Positions 46,490 through 55,305 are shown, counted from the stretch's first letter. The stretch is DNA of 55,692 nucleotides from Rubellimicrobium mesophilum DSM 19309 (GCF_000600335.2 NZ_KK088568.1:1-55692); one strand, 5' to 3'. Made by a program: numbers and translations. Notes: generated by a model from the sequence alone, not told the origin.

Positions 46490-47506
46490 TCAACCCCGCC
46501 CTGCCGGGATCAGGCCCTGCGCCGCGAGGTCGTCCCAGAGCGCCTGCGGAATCTCCGCCCGAGCCGCGCGCAGGTTGCTCTCCATCTCCGCGACCGTCTG
46601 GCTTCCCGGGATCACCGAGACCACCGCCTTGTGCCGCAGCGGGAACTGGAAGGCCGCGTCGATCAGGCTCACCCCGTGGCTCTCGCAGACCGCCTTGAGC
46701 CGCTTCGTCCGCAAGGCCAGCTCCGGCGGCACGGCGTCGTAGTTGTAGAACTCGTGCCCCGCCAGCAGCCCCGAGTTGTAGGGGCCGCCGATGATGACGC
46801 CGATCCCCTTCTCCTCGCAGACCGGCAGGAAGGACTTCGCCGCCCCCTGCTCCAGCAGCGTGTAGCGCCCGGCGAGCAGGATCACGTCAAGCTCCGCCCG
46901 CTCCGCGAGCCACTGGGCCGTCTCCCATTCGTTGATCCCGAGGCCGATGGCCCGGATCACTCCCTGCGACCGCAGCTCGTGCAGCGCCCGGTGGCCGCCC
47001 GAGACGAACTGCCGGATCCAGCCGTCCAGCGCCTCCTGCGAACCATGCGTCCAGACGTCGAGGTCGTGCGTGTGGAGGATGTCGACCCGGTCCACGCCGA
47101 GCCGCTCCAGGGAGAACTCGAGCGACCGCATCACCCCGTCGTAGGAATAGTCGTAGACTCCCACGCGCGAGGGCACGTCGAACCACTTCCCATGCCCCTC
47201 GCGACCCTCGAAGCTCGTGGCCTTAAGCCAGCGCCCGACCTTGCTCGCCAGCACGTAGCTGTCCCGAGGCTTGTCCTTGAGGAACGGGTTGAGCCGCGTC
47301 TCGGCCATGCCCAGCCCGTAGAGCGGGGCCGTGTCGAAATGCCGGACGCCGCCGTCCCAGGCGGTGTCCATGACGGCCCGGGCCTCCTCCTGCGGGATCG
47401 CGCGGTACAGGTTCGCGAGCGGCGCCGTCCCGAGACCCAGCTCGGTGAAGGCCAGCCCCGTCCTCGCGTGAGCGCGTGTCGCCATGGCCCCTGTCGCCAG
47501 TTGCAT
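46490..47506 (-). CDS. Aldo/keto reductase (D-threo-aldose 1-dehydrogenase / L-fucose dehydrogenase-like)
   Basis: A 338-residue NAD(P)-dependent AKR. The catalytic tetrad is visible as Asp and Tyr in HFDTAPLYGLG, Lys in YVLASKVGRW and His in DILHTHDLD; the cofactor loop is SVIPGSQTVAEMESNLRA. The best resemblance is to the group that oxidises L-fucose, D-arabinose or L-galactose to lactones. Start: ATG 47506 with GGGGGGA upstream is preferred; 47485 and 47521 are alternatives. It is divergent from the BtpA-like gene, with a candidate GntR operator in between. It is the probable first step of the sugar pathway encoded in this cluster. Confidence 0.82.
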   Translation of the reverse strand: MQLATGAMATRAHARTGLAFTELGLGTAPLANLYRAIPQEEARAVMDTAWDGGVRHFDTAPLYGLGMAETRLNPFLKDKPRDSYVLASKVGRWLKATSFEGREGHGKWFDVPSRVGVYDYSYDGVMRSLEFSLERLGVDRVDILHTHDLDVWTHGSQEALDGWIRQFVSGGHRALHELRSQGVIRAIGLGINEWETAQWLAERAELDVILLAGRYTLLEQGAAKSFLPVCEEKGIGVIIGGPYNSGLLAGHEFYNYDAVPPELALRTKRLKAVCESHGVSLIDAAFQFPLRHKAVVSVIPGSQTVAEMESNLRAARAEIPQALWDDLAAQGLIPAGRG

Positions 47507-47521
47507 CCCCGGTCCCCCCAT

Positions 47522-47535
47522 GCTGACATGCCAGT
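47522..47535. promoter_or_regulatory. Candidate GntR operator, site 1
   Basis: GCTGACATGCCAGT: an inverted repeat around CATG, in the divergent gap between the aldo/keto reductase and BtpA genes. It fits GCTRRCATGYYAGY, shared with site 2 at 51647-51660 next to the GntR gene. Confidence 0.5.
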
Positions 47536-47561
47536 CATTGCAGGGGAGGCGGGAAAAGAAA

Positions 47562-48367
47562 ATGACCGACGCGTTTCGCCGCGTATTCGGGCCGGGCAAG
47601 CCCGTGATCGCCATGGTCCATTTGGGTGCCTTGCCGGGCGCGCCCCTCTACGACGAGGAGCGCGGGATCGATGGGCTGATCGAGGGCGCTCGCGCCGACC
47701 TCCGGGCACTCCAGGGGGCGGGCGTGGACGCCGTGATGTTCGGCAACGAGAACGACCGCCCCTACGAGATGAAGGTGGACACCGCCTCGACCGCCACGAT
47801 GGCCTATGTCGTCGGCCGCCTGCGCGAGGAGATCGCGACCCCCTTCGGCGTCAACGTCCTCTGGGACCCGATGGCGACCCTGGCGCTCGCCGCCGCGACG
47901 GGCGCGTCGTTCGTGCGCGAGATCTTCACCGGCACCTACGCCAGCGACATGGGCGTCTGGGCCCCGACGCGGGCGAGGCGATGCGCTACCGCAACCGCCT
48001 GCACCGCCGCGACCTCGCCATGCTCTACAACGTGTCGGCCGAGTTCGCGGACAGCCTCGACCGCCGCCCCCTGCCCGATCGCGCCCGCTCGGCGGTGTTT
48101 TCGAGCATCCCCGACGCGGTCCTCGTCTCCGGCCAGATCACCGGAGAGGCCGCGCGGATGGAGGACCTCGAATCCGTCAAGCGGGTGCTGCCCACGACCC
48201 CCGTCCTCGCCAACACCGGCGTCAGGCACGACACCGTGGCCGAGGTCCTGCGGATCGCGGACGGCTGCGTGGTCGGCTCCGCGCTCAAGGTGGACGGCCA
48301 CACCTGGAACGCCGTGGATCCGGAGCGGGCCCGTGACTTCATGCACAAGGCCAGGGCCGCGCGATGA
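47562..48367 (+). CDS. BtpA/SgcQ family TIM-barrel protein, frameshifted
   Basis: A 268-residue (joined) protein of the BtpA family, which includes E. coli SgcQ of the sgc sugar operon. The opening KPVIAMVHLGALPGAPLYDEE and GVDAVMFGNENDRPYEMKVD are characteristic. The frame is lost at the C-run 47962-47965 (GGCCCCGAC); one missing C gives WAPDAGEAMRYRNRL and the second part continues through GQITGEAARMEDLESVKRVLP, TPVLANTGVR and CVVGSALKVDGHTWNAVD to the stop at 48365. The fold is a TIM barrel resembling phosphosugar-binding enzymes; the reaction is not known. ATG 47562 follows GGGGAGG. The stop overlaps the next start (ATGA). Confidence 0.87.
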
Positions 48368-49448
48368 GCCTGCGCGACGACCTTTCCGCCCTCTGCCTCC
48401 TCCCTGCCTCTCGGGGCACGAGGAGCCTGTCGCGGCCTGGCTTCGCGGCCAACTGTCGGAACTGGGATTCTCTTCGCGCACCGACCGTCTTGGCAACCTG
48501 ATCCTGACCCTTCCGGGCGATGACGACCGTCCCTCGGTCATGGTCTTCGCCCACATGGACCAGCTCGGCTTCTTCGTGCGCAAGGTCGAACCGGATGGCC
48601 TTATCCGGGTCGAGCGCATGGGCGGCGTGGCCGAGAAGGCGATGCTCGCGCAGGCCGTCCTCCTCTGCCCGCCCGGCCACGACCCCGTGCCCGGCGTCAT
48701 CATGGTCAAGGCCCACCACGCGACGCAGCCCTCCGAGAAATACACCGTCCCCACCGCCCCTGAGATCCGCATCGACACCGGCCACGGCTCCCGCGAGGCG
48801 GTCGAGGCCGCCGGCATTCGCATCGGCACCCCGGTCATCTACCTTCCCCGCGTCCTGCCGCTCGCAAACGACCGCTTCGCCGGGACCGCCGTGGACGACC
48901 GCGCGGGTTGCGCCGTCCTCCTCGACGTGGCGCGCAGGCTAAAGGACCGGCAGGGCGGTCCCACCGTCCACTTCGTCTGGTCCGTGCAGGAGGAGTTCAA
49001 CCTCCGTGGCGCCGTCGTCGCGGCCCAAACCCTCAAGCCCGACATCGCCATCCAGCTCGACCTCATGCTCGCCACCGACACGCCCGACATGGCCGAGCGG
49101 GGCGAGATGGTCATGGGCGGCGGTCCGGGCATGAGCCTTTATTCCTTCCACGGGCGCGGCACCCTCAACGGCGTGATCCCTCACCCCGCCCTCGTCCGCC
49201 TGATCGAGGACACCGCCGAATCCGAGGGGATGCCGCTGCAACGCTCCGCCCAGGTCGGCGTCCTCACCGACCTGAGCTACGTCCAGACGGTCGGCGAAGG
49301 TATCGCCTCCATCGACCTCGGCTTCCCCATGCGCCACTCCCACTCGGCGCTGGAGGTCTGCGACCTGCGCGACCTCGAGTCCCTCTCCCGCCTCCTCGTG
49401 GCGGCGCTGGACCGGATTGGGCCGAACCTCCGGTTGGAGCGGGGTTGA
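48364..49448 (+). CDS. M42 family metallopeptidase (SgcX/FrvX-like), frameshifted near the N-terminus
   Basis: A 361-residue (joined) M42 protein. All five metal ligands of the family appear: His in VMVFAHMDQLGFFV, Asp in GTAVDDRAGCAV, Glu-Glu in WSVQEEFNLRG, Asp in LMLATDTPDMA and the late His in MRHSHSALEV. From ATG 48364 the first residues read SLRDDLSALCLLPA, then frame is lost near 48406; one missing C restores LSGHEEPVAAWLRGQL. M42 proteins are cobalt/zinc aminopeptidases, but SgcX/FrvX-type relatives are encoded in sugar operons and their substrates are unknown. It follows the BtpA gene with a four-base overlap and precedes the FGGY kinase with one base shared. Confidence 0.87.
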
Positions 49449-50926
49449 TGGCCGTCACCATGGGCATCGACGTCGGCACCTTCGAATCGAAGGGCGTCCT
49501 CGTGGACGACGGCCGTATCTTGGCCGAGGCGCGCCGCCCCCACGAGATGCTGGTTCCCCGCCCCGGCTGGGCCGAGCACCGACCCGAGGAGGACTGGTGG
49601 GGCGCCGTCACCCACCTCTCCCGGGCCCTCCTCGCCCAGGTCCCCGGCGCGCAGGTCGAGGCCCTCGCCGTCAGCGCCATCGGACCCTGCTGCCTCCCCG
49701 TGGACGCCTCGGGCCAGCCTCTCCGCAACGGCATCCTCTATGGCGTGGACACCCGCGCCACCGTCGAGATCGCCGAGTTGAACGACCGCCTGGGCGAGGC
49801 GAACATCCTGACGCTCGCCGGCACCGCCCTCACCTCTCAGGCCGTCGGTCCCAAGGTCCTCTGGCTCCAGCGCCACGAGCCCGAGGTCTGGGCCGCGACC
49901 TCTCGCCTCCACACCTCCACGAGCTTCGTCCTCGAACGCCTCACCGGCGCCTTCGCCATGGACCACTACACGGCGGCAAGCTGGTCCCCCCTCTACGACA
50001 TGGCCCGGCAGGACTGGTCCGCCGAGCTCCACGGCATCTGCGAGGCCGCCCAGCTCCCTAGGCTCCTCTGGTCCGCCGAGATCGCCGGTCACATCACCCC
50101 CGAGGCCGCCCAGGCCACCGGCCTTCCCGAGGGCATCCCCGTCACCACCGGCACCATCGACGCCGCCGCCGAGGCCGTCTCGGTCGGCGTCTCCCGCCCT
50201 GGCGACCTCATGCTGATGTATGGCTCCACCGTCTTCGTCATCGAGATCACGCCCGGTCGCGTCACCGACCCGCGCCTCTGGTCCGCGCCCTGGCTGTTCC
50301 AGGGCCAGCACGCTGCCATGGCCGGCCTCGCCACCTCCGGCACCCTGACCCAGTGGTTCCGCGAGGTCATGGCCCCCGGCCTCCCCCGCGACACCGCCTT
50401 CGAGACTCTCATGGGGGAGGCCGAAGCCTCCCCGCCCGGGGCCAAAGGCCTCCTCTGCCTCCCTTACTTCTCCGGCGAGCGGACGCCGATCCACGACCCC
50501 CAGGCGCGCGGCGTGTTCTTCGGCCTGAACCTCACCCACACGCGCGGCGACCTCTTCCGCGCCGCCCTGGAAGGCATCGCCGCCGCGACCCGCCACATCG
50601 CGGAGACCTACGCCGAGGCTGGGGCCGCGCCCTCCCGCGTCATGGCGGTGGGCGGCGGCACGAAGATGGACCCCTGGCTCCAGGCCACATCCGACATGAC
50701 CGGCCTCCCACAGGAGCTTCGCCGTGTCACGCTCGGAGCCGCCTACGGCGACGCCTTCCTTGCCGCCCTGGCCCTCGGCGCGGCGCGACCCCAGGACATC
50801 GACGCCTGGAACCCGCCCGAGCGCACCGTCGAGCCGCGCGACGTCCCGGCCTACGCGAAGAGCTACCCGCTCTTCCGCCGCCTCTACGAGCAGACCAAGG
50901 ACCTCATGCACGAGCTTCCCGCCTGA
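49448..50926 (+). CDS. FGGY family carbohydrate kinase
   Basis: A 492-residue sugar kinase. It begins AVTMGIDVGTFESKGVLVDDG (phosphate-1 loop), has the catalytic-base Asp in LYGVDTRATVE, LEGIAAATRHIAETY with the FGGY signature region and MAVGGGTKMDPWLQATSDMTG for adenosine binding. Closest type appears to be xylulokinase/ribulokinase-like, substrate not predictable. ATG 49448 shares one base with the preceding stop (TGATG). It is the last gene of the plus-strand run and converges with the GntR gene (three bases between). Confidence 0.88.
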   Translation: MAVTMGIDVGTFESKGVLVDDGRILAEARRPHEMLVPRPGWAEHRPEEDWWGAVTHLSRALLAQVPGAQVEALAVSAIGPCCLPVDASGQPLRNGILYGVDTRATVEIAELNDRLGEANILTLAGTALTSQAVGPKVLWLQRHEPEVWAATSRLHTSTSFVLERLTGAFAMDHYTAASWSPLYDMARQDWSAELHGICEAAQLPRLLWSAEIAGHITPEAAQATGLPEGIPVTTGTIDAAAEAVSVGVSRPGDLMLMYGSTVFVIEITPGRVTDPRLWSAPWLFQGQHAAMAGLATSGTLTQWFREVMAPGLPRDTAFETLMGEAEASPPGAKGLLCLPYFSGERTPIHDPQARGVFFGLNLTHTRGDLFRAALEGIAAATRHIAETYAEAGAAPSRVMAVGGGTKMDPWLQATSDMTGLPQELRRVTLGAAYGDAFLAALALGAARPQDIDAWNPPERTVEPRDVPAYAKSYPLFRRLYEQTKDLMHELPA

Positions 50927-50929
50927 CCC

Positions 50930-51646
50930 TCAGGCGAAAAGCTCCGGCCTCTCCGTCCCCAGCCGCTCCAGCCGCGTCACCACCTGCCGCAGATGCGCCC
51001 GCGTCGCGGCCCGCGCCGCCTCCGGGTCCCGCGCCTCCAGCGCCGCGAGGATCGCCCGGTGCTCGGCCAGCGTCTCCTCGACCCGCCCCGGCTCGGGCAG
51101 CAGGAGCCGCCGCGCCCGGTCCACATGGACCCAGGCCGTCCGCGACAGCCCCGGAAGCCGTCGATGCCCGGTAAAGCTCAGCAGAAGTTCGTGGAACCCC
51201 GCATCGGCCGCGTAGAAGCCCCGGATGTCGCCGTCCGCGACCAGCCCCTCCTGCAGCCGCAGGTTCCGCCGCAGCTCCACCAATTGCTCCTCGGTGATGG
51301 CGCGTGCGACCTCCTCCACGGCCGCCAGCTCCAGCGCCTCGCGCAGGAAGGCCCCCTCGCGCACCTCGTCCAGCGACAGCCGCGCCACGAAGGTCCCCGC
51401 CTGCGGCACGATATCGACCAGCGCCTCGGAGGCGAGCCGAGCCACCGCCTCGGACACCGGACTGCGCGAGACGCCCAGCGCCTCGCAGACGTCGCCCTTC
51501 CGCAGGATCGCGCCCGGCCGCAGCGACAGGTCGAGGATCGCCTCCTTGAGCGAGGCATAGACCCGCTGCGACAGCGTCCCCGCAAAGTCCGACAGCGGCC
51601 GGAACGCCGGAGCCTCTGCGACCATCTGCACGGTATCTTGCGACAT
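50930..51646 (-). CDS. GntR family regulator, FadR/FCD subfamily
   Basis: A 238-residue regulator with an N-terminal winged helix (GTLSQRVYASLKEAILDLSLRPGAILRKGDVCEALGVSRSPVSEAVARLASEALVDIVPQAGTFVA) and a C-terminal FCD ligand domain. Metal-type residues of FCD are present in DAGFHELLLSF and EHRAILAALEARDPEAA. Such regulators respond to sugar acids or other carboxylates. It is divergent from the UxaA-type dehydratase gene, with a palindromic operator between them. ATG 51646 lies beside the operator (51647-51660), so repression of its own gene is likely; no Shine-Dalgarno precedes it. Confidence 0.88.
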   Translation of the reverse strand: MSQDTVQMVAEAPAFRPLSDFAGTLSQRVYASLKEAILDLSLRPGAILRKGDVCEALGVSRSPVSEAVARLASEALVDIVPQAGTFVARLSLDEVREGAFLREALELAAVEEVARAITEEQLVELRRNLRLQEGLVADGDIRGFYAADAGFHELLLSFTGHRRLPGLSRTAWVHVDRARRLLLPEPGRVEETLAEHRAILAALEARDPEAARAATRAHLRQVVTRLERLGTERPELFA

Positions 51647-51660
51647 GCTAGCATGTTAGC
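51647..51660. promoter_or_regulatory. Candidate GntR operator, site 2
   Basis: GCTAGCATGTTAGC: an inverted repeat around CATG, in the 59-base gap between GntR and the UxaA-type gene. It matches site 1 (47522-47535) as GCTRRCATGYYAGY. The overlapping ACATGCTAGCATGT (51643-51656) is a perfect palindrome. Confidence 0.6.
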
Positions 51661-51705
51661 TAGAGCCCGAAGCCAGATCAACGACCCGCCCCGAGGGGAA
51701 CCCCC

Positions 51706-53235
51706 ATGCTCGACCAGACGACCTCCGCCGTGATCCGCCTCCACCCGCAGGACAACGTGGTGATCGCCCTTGCCGACCTGCCGGCCGGCGCCGTGCTGCC
51801 CGAGGTCGGCGTCCCGCTGGTCACGCCCGTGCCTCGCGGCCACAAGATCGCCGTCTCCCCCATCGCCCCGGGCGCGAACGTGATCCGCTACGGCCAGATC
51901 ATCGGCGCGGCCAGCCAGCCCATCCATCCCGGCGAGCACATCCACACCCACAACCTCGGCATGGGCGCGCACGACACCGACTACGCCTTCGGCACCGACA
52001 TCCGCCCGCTGCCCCTCGTGACCGGGACGAGAAACTTCGACGGCTACCGCCGCGCCGACGGCCAGGTCGGCACGCGCAACTACCTCGGCGTCATCACCTC
52101 GGTGAACTGCTCCGGCTCCGTCGCCCGCTTCATCGCCGAGGCCTGCGAGCGCGAGCCCTGGCTGCGCGACAACCCCGCCATCGACGGCGTGGTTCCCATC
52201 GTCCACGGCACCGGCTGCGGGATGAGCGGCAAGGACGAGGGTTACGAGACCCTGTTCCGCACCCTCCAGGGCTATTCCCGCAACCCGAACTTCGCGGGCA
52301 TCCTGCTCGTGGGCCTGGGCTGCGAGGTCATGCAGGTCCCCGACCTGATCGGCAAGGGCCGGATGCGCGGCGACGGCGCCTTCCGCTACATGACGATCCA
52401 GCAGACGGGCGGCACCCGCCGCACCGTCGAGAAAGGCGTGGCGATCCTGCGCGAAATGGCCGAGACCGCCGCCAAGGCCGTCCGCGAGCCCGCGGGCCTG
52501 GAGCATCTCGTGATCGGGATGCAATGCGGTGGCTCGGACGGCTATTCCGGCATCACCGCGAACCCCGCGCTGGGCGCGGCCTCGGACCTCCTCGTGGCCC
52601 ATGGCGGCACCACGATCCTGAGCGAGACGCCCGAGATCTACGGGGCCGAGCACCTCCTGACCCGCCGCGCCGTCTCGCGCGAGGTGGGCGAGAAGATCGT
52701 CGAGCGCATCAAGTGGTGGGAGGACTACACCTCCCGCTGGGGCGGGGAGATGGACAACAACCCCTCGCCCGGCAACAAGAAGGGCGGCCTCACGACGATC
52801 CTCGAGAAGTCGCTCGGCGCCGTCGCCAAGGGCGGCACCGCGCCGCTCACCCAGGTTTACAAGTTCGGCGAGCCCATCACCGAACGAGGCTTCGTCTACA
52901 TGGATTCGCCCGGCTACGACCCCTGCTCGGTCACCGGCCAGGTCGCCTCGGGCGCCAACCTGATCGTCTTCACCACCGGGCGCGGCTCGGTCTCGGGCTA
53001 CAAGCCCGTCCCCTGCATCAAGCTCGCCACCAACAGCGAGATGTATGCGCGGATGAGCGAGGACATGGACATCAACTGCGGCGACATCGTCTCCGAAGGC
53101 GTCTCGCTGGAGGAGAAGGGCCGGGAGATCTTCGAGACGTTCATCTCCACCGCCAGCGGCCAGCACACGAAGTCCGAGGAACTGGGCTTCGGCGGCGCCG
53201 AGTTCGTGCCCTGGCAGATGGGCGCCGTGATGTGA
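51706..53235 (+). CDS. UxaA family dehydratase (altronate/galactarate dehydratase-like)
   Basis: A 509-residue sugar-acid dehydratase. The N-terminal SAF domain (residues 1-95: VIRLHPQDNVVIALADLPAG...HPGEHIHTHNLGMG) and the C-terminal catalytic domain (GYRRADGQVGTRNYLGVITSVNCSGSVAR, GTGCGM, LLVGLGCEVMQ, GMQCGGSDGYSGITANPALGAASDLL) match UxaA and GarD in one polypeptide, as in E. coli. Members use iron and make 2-keto-3-deoxy sugar acids from altronate or galactarate. ATG 51706 follows GAGGGG. It belongs with the cluster; which acid it uses is not decided by sequence. Confidence 0.88.
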   Translation: MLDQTTSAVIRLHPQDNVVIALADLPAGAVLPEVGVPLVTPVPRGHKIAVSPIAPGANVIRYGQIIGAASQPIHPGEHIHTHNLGMGAHDTDYAFGTDIRPLPLVTGTRNFDGYRRADGQVGTRNYLGVITSVNCSGSVARFIAEACEREPWLRDNPAIDGVVPIVHGTGCGMSGKDEGYETLFRTLQGYSRNPNFAGILLVGLGCEVMQVPDLIGKGRMRGDGAFRYMTIQQTGGTRRTVEKGVAILREMAETAAKAVREPAGLEHLVIGMQCGGSDGYSGITANPALGAASDLLVAHGGTTILSETPEIYGAEHLLTRRAVSREVGEKIVERIKWWEDYTSRWGGEMDNNPSPGNKKGGLTTILEKSLGAVAKGGTAPLTQVYKFGEPITERGFVYMDSPGYDPCSVTGQVASGANLIVFTTGRGSVSGYKPVPCIKLATNSEMYARMSEDMDINCGDIVSEGVSLEEKGREIFETFISTASGQHTKSEELGFGGAEFVPWQMGAVM

Positions 53236-53315
53236 GCCCGCGAGGCACGGTCGAGGGGGTTCGGAGGCAGCGGTCCCCCCGACCGAATCCCCACCCGACG
53301 CTCGTGCCGCCGAAA

Positions 53316-53351
53316 ACGGCCCGACGCGGCGCGCCGGGCCCGTCGGCCCGT
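53316..53351 (-). terminator. Intrinsic terminator of bamD
   Basis: ACGGCCCGACG (53316-53326) and CGTCGGCCCGT (53341-53351) pair at ten of eleven positions around a 14-base loop. On the minus strand the hairpin is followed by TTTCGG (TTTT counting the last stem base), starting nine bases after the bamD stop. Confidence 0.7.
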
Positions 53352-53359
53352 TCCGCGCC

Positions 53360-54223
53360 TCAGAGCTCCCGGCCCAGCACCACCTGCCGGTAAAGCGCCG
53401 TCAGCCAGTTGTCCCCGGTCGCCTGCGGCCGCAGGCCCTGGCCCGTCAGCAGGGCGTAGCTGTCGCGATACCACTCGCTGTCCTGATAGTTGGCCCCGAG
53501 GATCGCGCCCGCCGTCTGCGCCTCGTCGGTCAGGCCCAGCGCCAGATAGGCCTCCACCAGCCGGTGCAGCGCCTCGGGCGTGTGGCGGGTGGTCTGGTAA
53601 TCCTCCACCACCGCGCGGAAGCGGTTGATCGCGGCCGTGTAGTTCCCGCGCTTCAGGTAGTAGCGCCCGACCTCCATCTCCTTCCCGGCGAGGTGGTCGA
53701 AGGCGAGGTCGAACTTCACCATCGCGTCAGCGGCATAGGGGCTGTCCGGATAGACCTCGATCACCGCGCGGAGCGCCTGGAGCGCCTGGAAGGTCAGGCC
53801 CTGGTCCCGGCCCACGTCGTCGATCTGGTCGTAGTAGCTCAGCGCCAGGAGATACTGGGCATAGGCTGCGTCCTCGCCGGCGGGGTAGAAGTCGAGGTAG
53901 CGCTGCGCGGCGCCGCGGGCATTCTCGTAGTCACCATCGCGATGGTAGGAGAAGGCGGCCATGATGAGGCCCCTCTTCGCCCATTCGGAATAGGGATACA
54001 GCCTCTCGACCTCGCTGAACAGGAAGGCCGCGTCGTCCTCCTGGCCCGATTCCAGCGACTGCTCGCCCCGGGTGTAGATCTGCTCGGGCGTGAGCGAGTC
54101 GAGCGCGCCGGGCGTACGGATGCCGCCATTGCCCGCGCCCAAGCCGCCCAGGAACCCGCATCCCGAAAGGGCCAGCAGCGCCACCGTGGCCAAGAGCCTT
54201 GCCTGTCCGCTGCCTCGCCCCAT
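53360..54223 (-). CDS. bamD: Outer membrane protein assembly factor BamD
   Basis: A 287-residue lipoprotein of the BAM complex. The signal ends LLALSGC (lipobox; Cys at about residue 22), and five TPR-like repeats follow (TPEQIYTRGEQSLESGQEDDAAFLFSEVERLYP, AAFSYHRDGDYENARGAAQRYLDFYP, then the AVIEVYPDSPYAADAMVKFD and YYLKRGNYTAAINRFRAVVEDYQ helices). The YPYSEWAKRGL motif is typical of BamD. It follows lpxC on the same strand. Normal partner recN is now 6.9 kb away. The 124-base gap to the UxaA-type gene holds the terminator. Confidence 0.95.
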   Translation of the reverse strand: MGRGSGQARLLATVALLALSGCGFLGGLGAGNGGIRTPGALDSLTPEQIYTRGEQSLESGQEDDAAFLFSEVERLYPYSEWAKRGLIMAAFSYHRDGDYENARGAAQRYLDFYPAGEDAAYAQYLLALSYYDQIDDVGRDQGLTFQALQALRAVIEVYPDSPYAADAMVKFDLAFDHLAGKEMEVGRYYLKRGNYTAAINRFRAVVEDYQTTRHTPEALHRLVEAYLALGLTDEAQTAGAILGANYQDSEWYRDSYALLTGQGLRPQATGDNWLTALYRQVVLGREL

Positions 54224-54333
54224 CCTGCCCCTCGTCGCGGTTCGTGGTTGGGGGACCCGGTCCCCGTCCGGCCACCGATTAGCACGGTTCGGCGAGGGGC
54301 AAAAAGCCCCCTCGCCTCATGGCTTGGCGGAAC

Positions 54334-55262
54334 TCACGCCACGGCTGGCAGATCGGCCAGATCGCCGGTGCCGATCCCCACCCCCGGCAGCCGTTCGAGC
54401 AGGGCCGCGTCGCACGGCACCCGCCGCCACGCCTCGGGCCGCGCGAAGAGCGCGCGGAGGAGCTGGTTGGTCAGCCTGTGGCCCGCCCGATGCCCGACGT
54501 AGCGGCCCAGGATCGGCGCCCCGGCCGTGGCGAGGTCGCCCAGCGCGTCCAGCATCTTGTGGCGCACGGGCTCGTCCGGGTGGCGCAATCCGCCCGGCGT
54601 CAGCACCCGCGCCCGTCCACCACCACGGCATTGAGGTAGGTCCCGCCCAGCGCCAGCCCTTTGGCCCGCATCGCGTCCACGTCGGCCTGCCGGCAGAAGG
54701 TGCGGCTGTCGCAGAGCTCGCGCACGAAGGCGCCGTTGGAAAGGCCGAGCGCCTTCTCCTGATGACCGATCGCGGCGTCGGGAAAGTCGATGGCGAAGTC
54801 CATCTCCGGGCCTGCCGCCGGCTCCAGCCGCGCCCAGGCCGGCCCCTCGCGGACCTCGACCGGCTCCAGCACCTCGATGGCCTCGAGGGTGGCGTCCTGC
54901 TGCCTGATGCCGGCCGCCAGGATCGCCCGAACCAAGGTGGCGGCCGAGCCGTCGAGGATCGGCACCTCGGGCCCGTCGATCTCGACGATGGCGTTATGCA
55001 CCCCCGTCCCCGCGAGCGCCGCCATCAGATGCTCGATCGTCGAAACCATCACGCCATCGCCATTCACGATTCGCGTGGCCAGCGGCGATTGCAGCACCCG
55101 GTCCCAGAGCGCCGGGATCAGGTTGTCGCGATCGGTCACGTCCACGCGGCGAAAGACGATGCCGGTCCCCGGCGCGGCGTCCTTGAGGGTGACGCGCGCC
55201 GAGGACCCTGAATGGAGCCCGGTGCCCGCGACCGACGCGGGCGTATGAAGTGTCGTCTGCAC
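54334..55262 (-). CDS. lpxC: UDP-3-O-acyl-N-acetylglucosamine deacetylase, frameshifted
   Basis: Essential zinc deacetylase, the committed step of lipid A synthesis; 309 residues when joined. The first 215 residues, from ATG 55262, include the zinc His in [26 protein letters not shown] and YLNAVVVDG. The frame is then lost at 54611-54614 (the minus strand reads GACGGGCGCGGG); one missing G restores [29 protein letters not shown], with the second and third ligands (His and Asp of HKMLD) and the catalytic His in [11 protein letters not shown] cell could not live with the truncated form alone, so a sequence error is far more likely than decay. A 16-base palindrome lies in the upstream gap. Confidence 0.95.
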
Positions 55263-55289
55263 GGGCCTGGGCCTTCGTTATCGTTCATT

Positions 55290-55305
55290 CTGCTCGCACG
55301 AGCAG
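55290..55305. promoter_or_regulatory. 16-bp palindrome upstream of lpxC
   Basis: CTGCTCG-CA-CGAGCAG, a perfect inverted repeat 28 bases upstream of the lpxC start. It also fits a CTG-N10-CAG spacing. It may be an operator or a leader hairpin; no regulator is identified. Confidence 0.4.

Noticed and set aside
55290..55305. LexA box (CTG-N10-CAG) controlling lpxC
   Set aside because: Alphaproteobacterial LexA is known to bind a GTTC-type direct repeat, so the enterobacterial spacing is not evidence; kept only as a palindrome.
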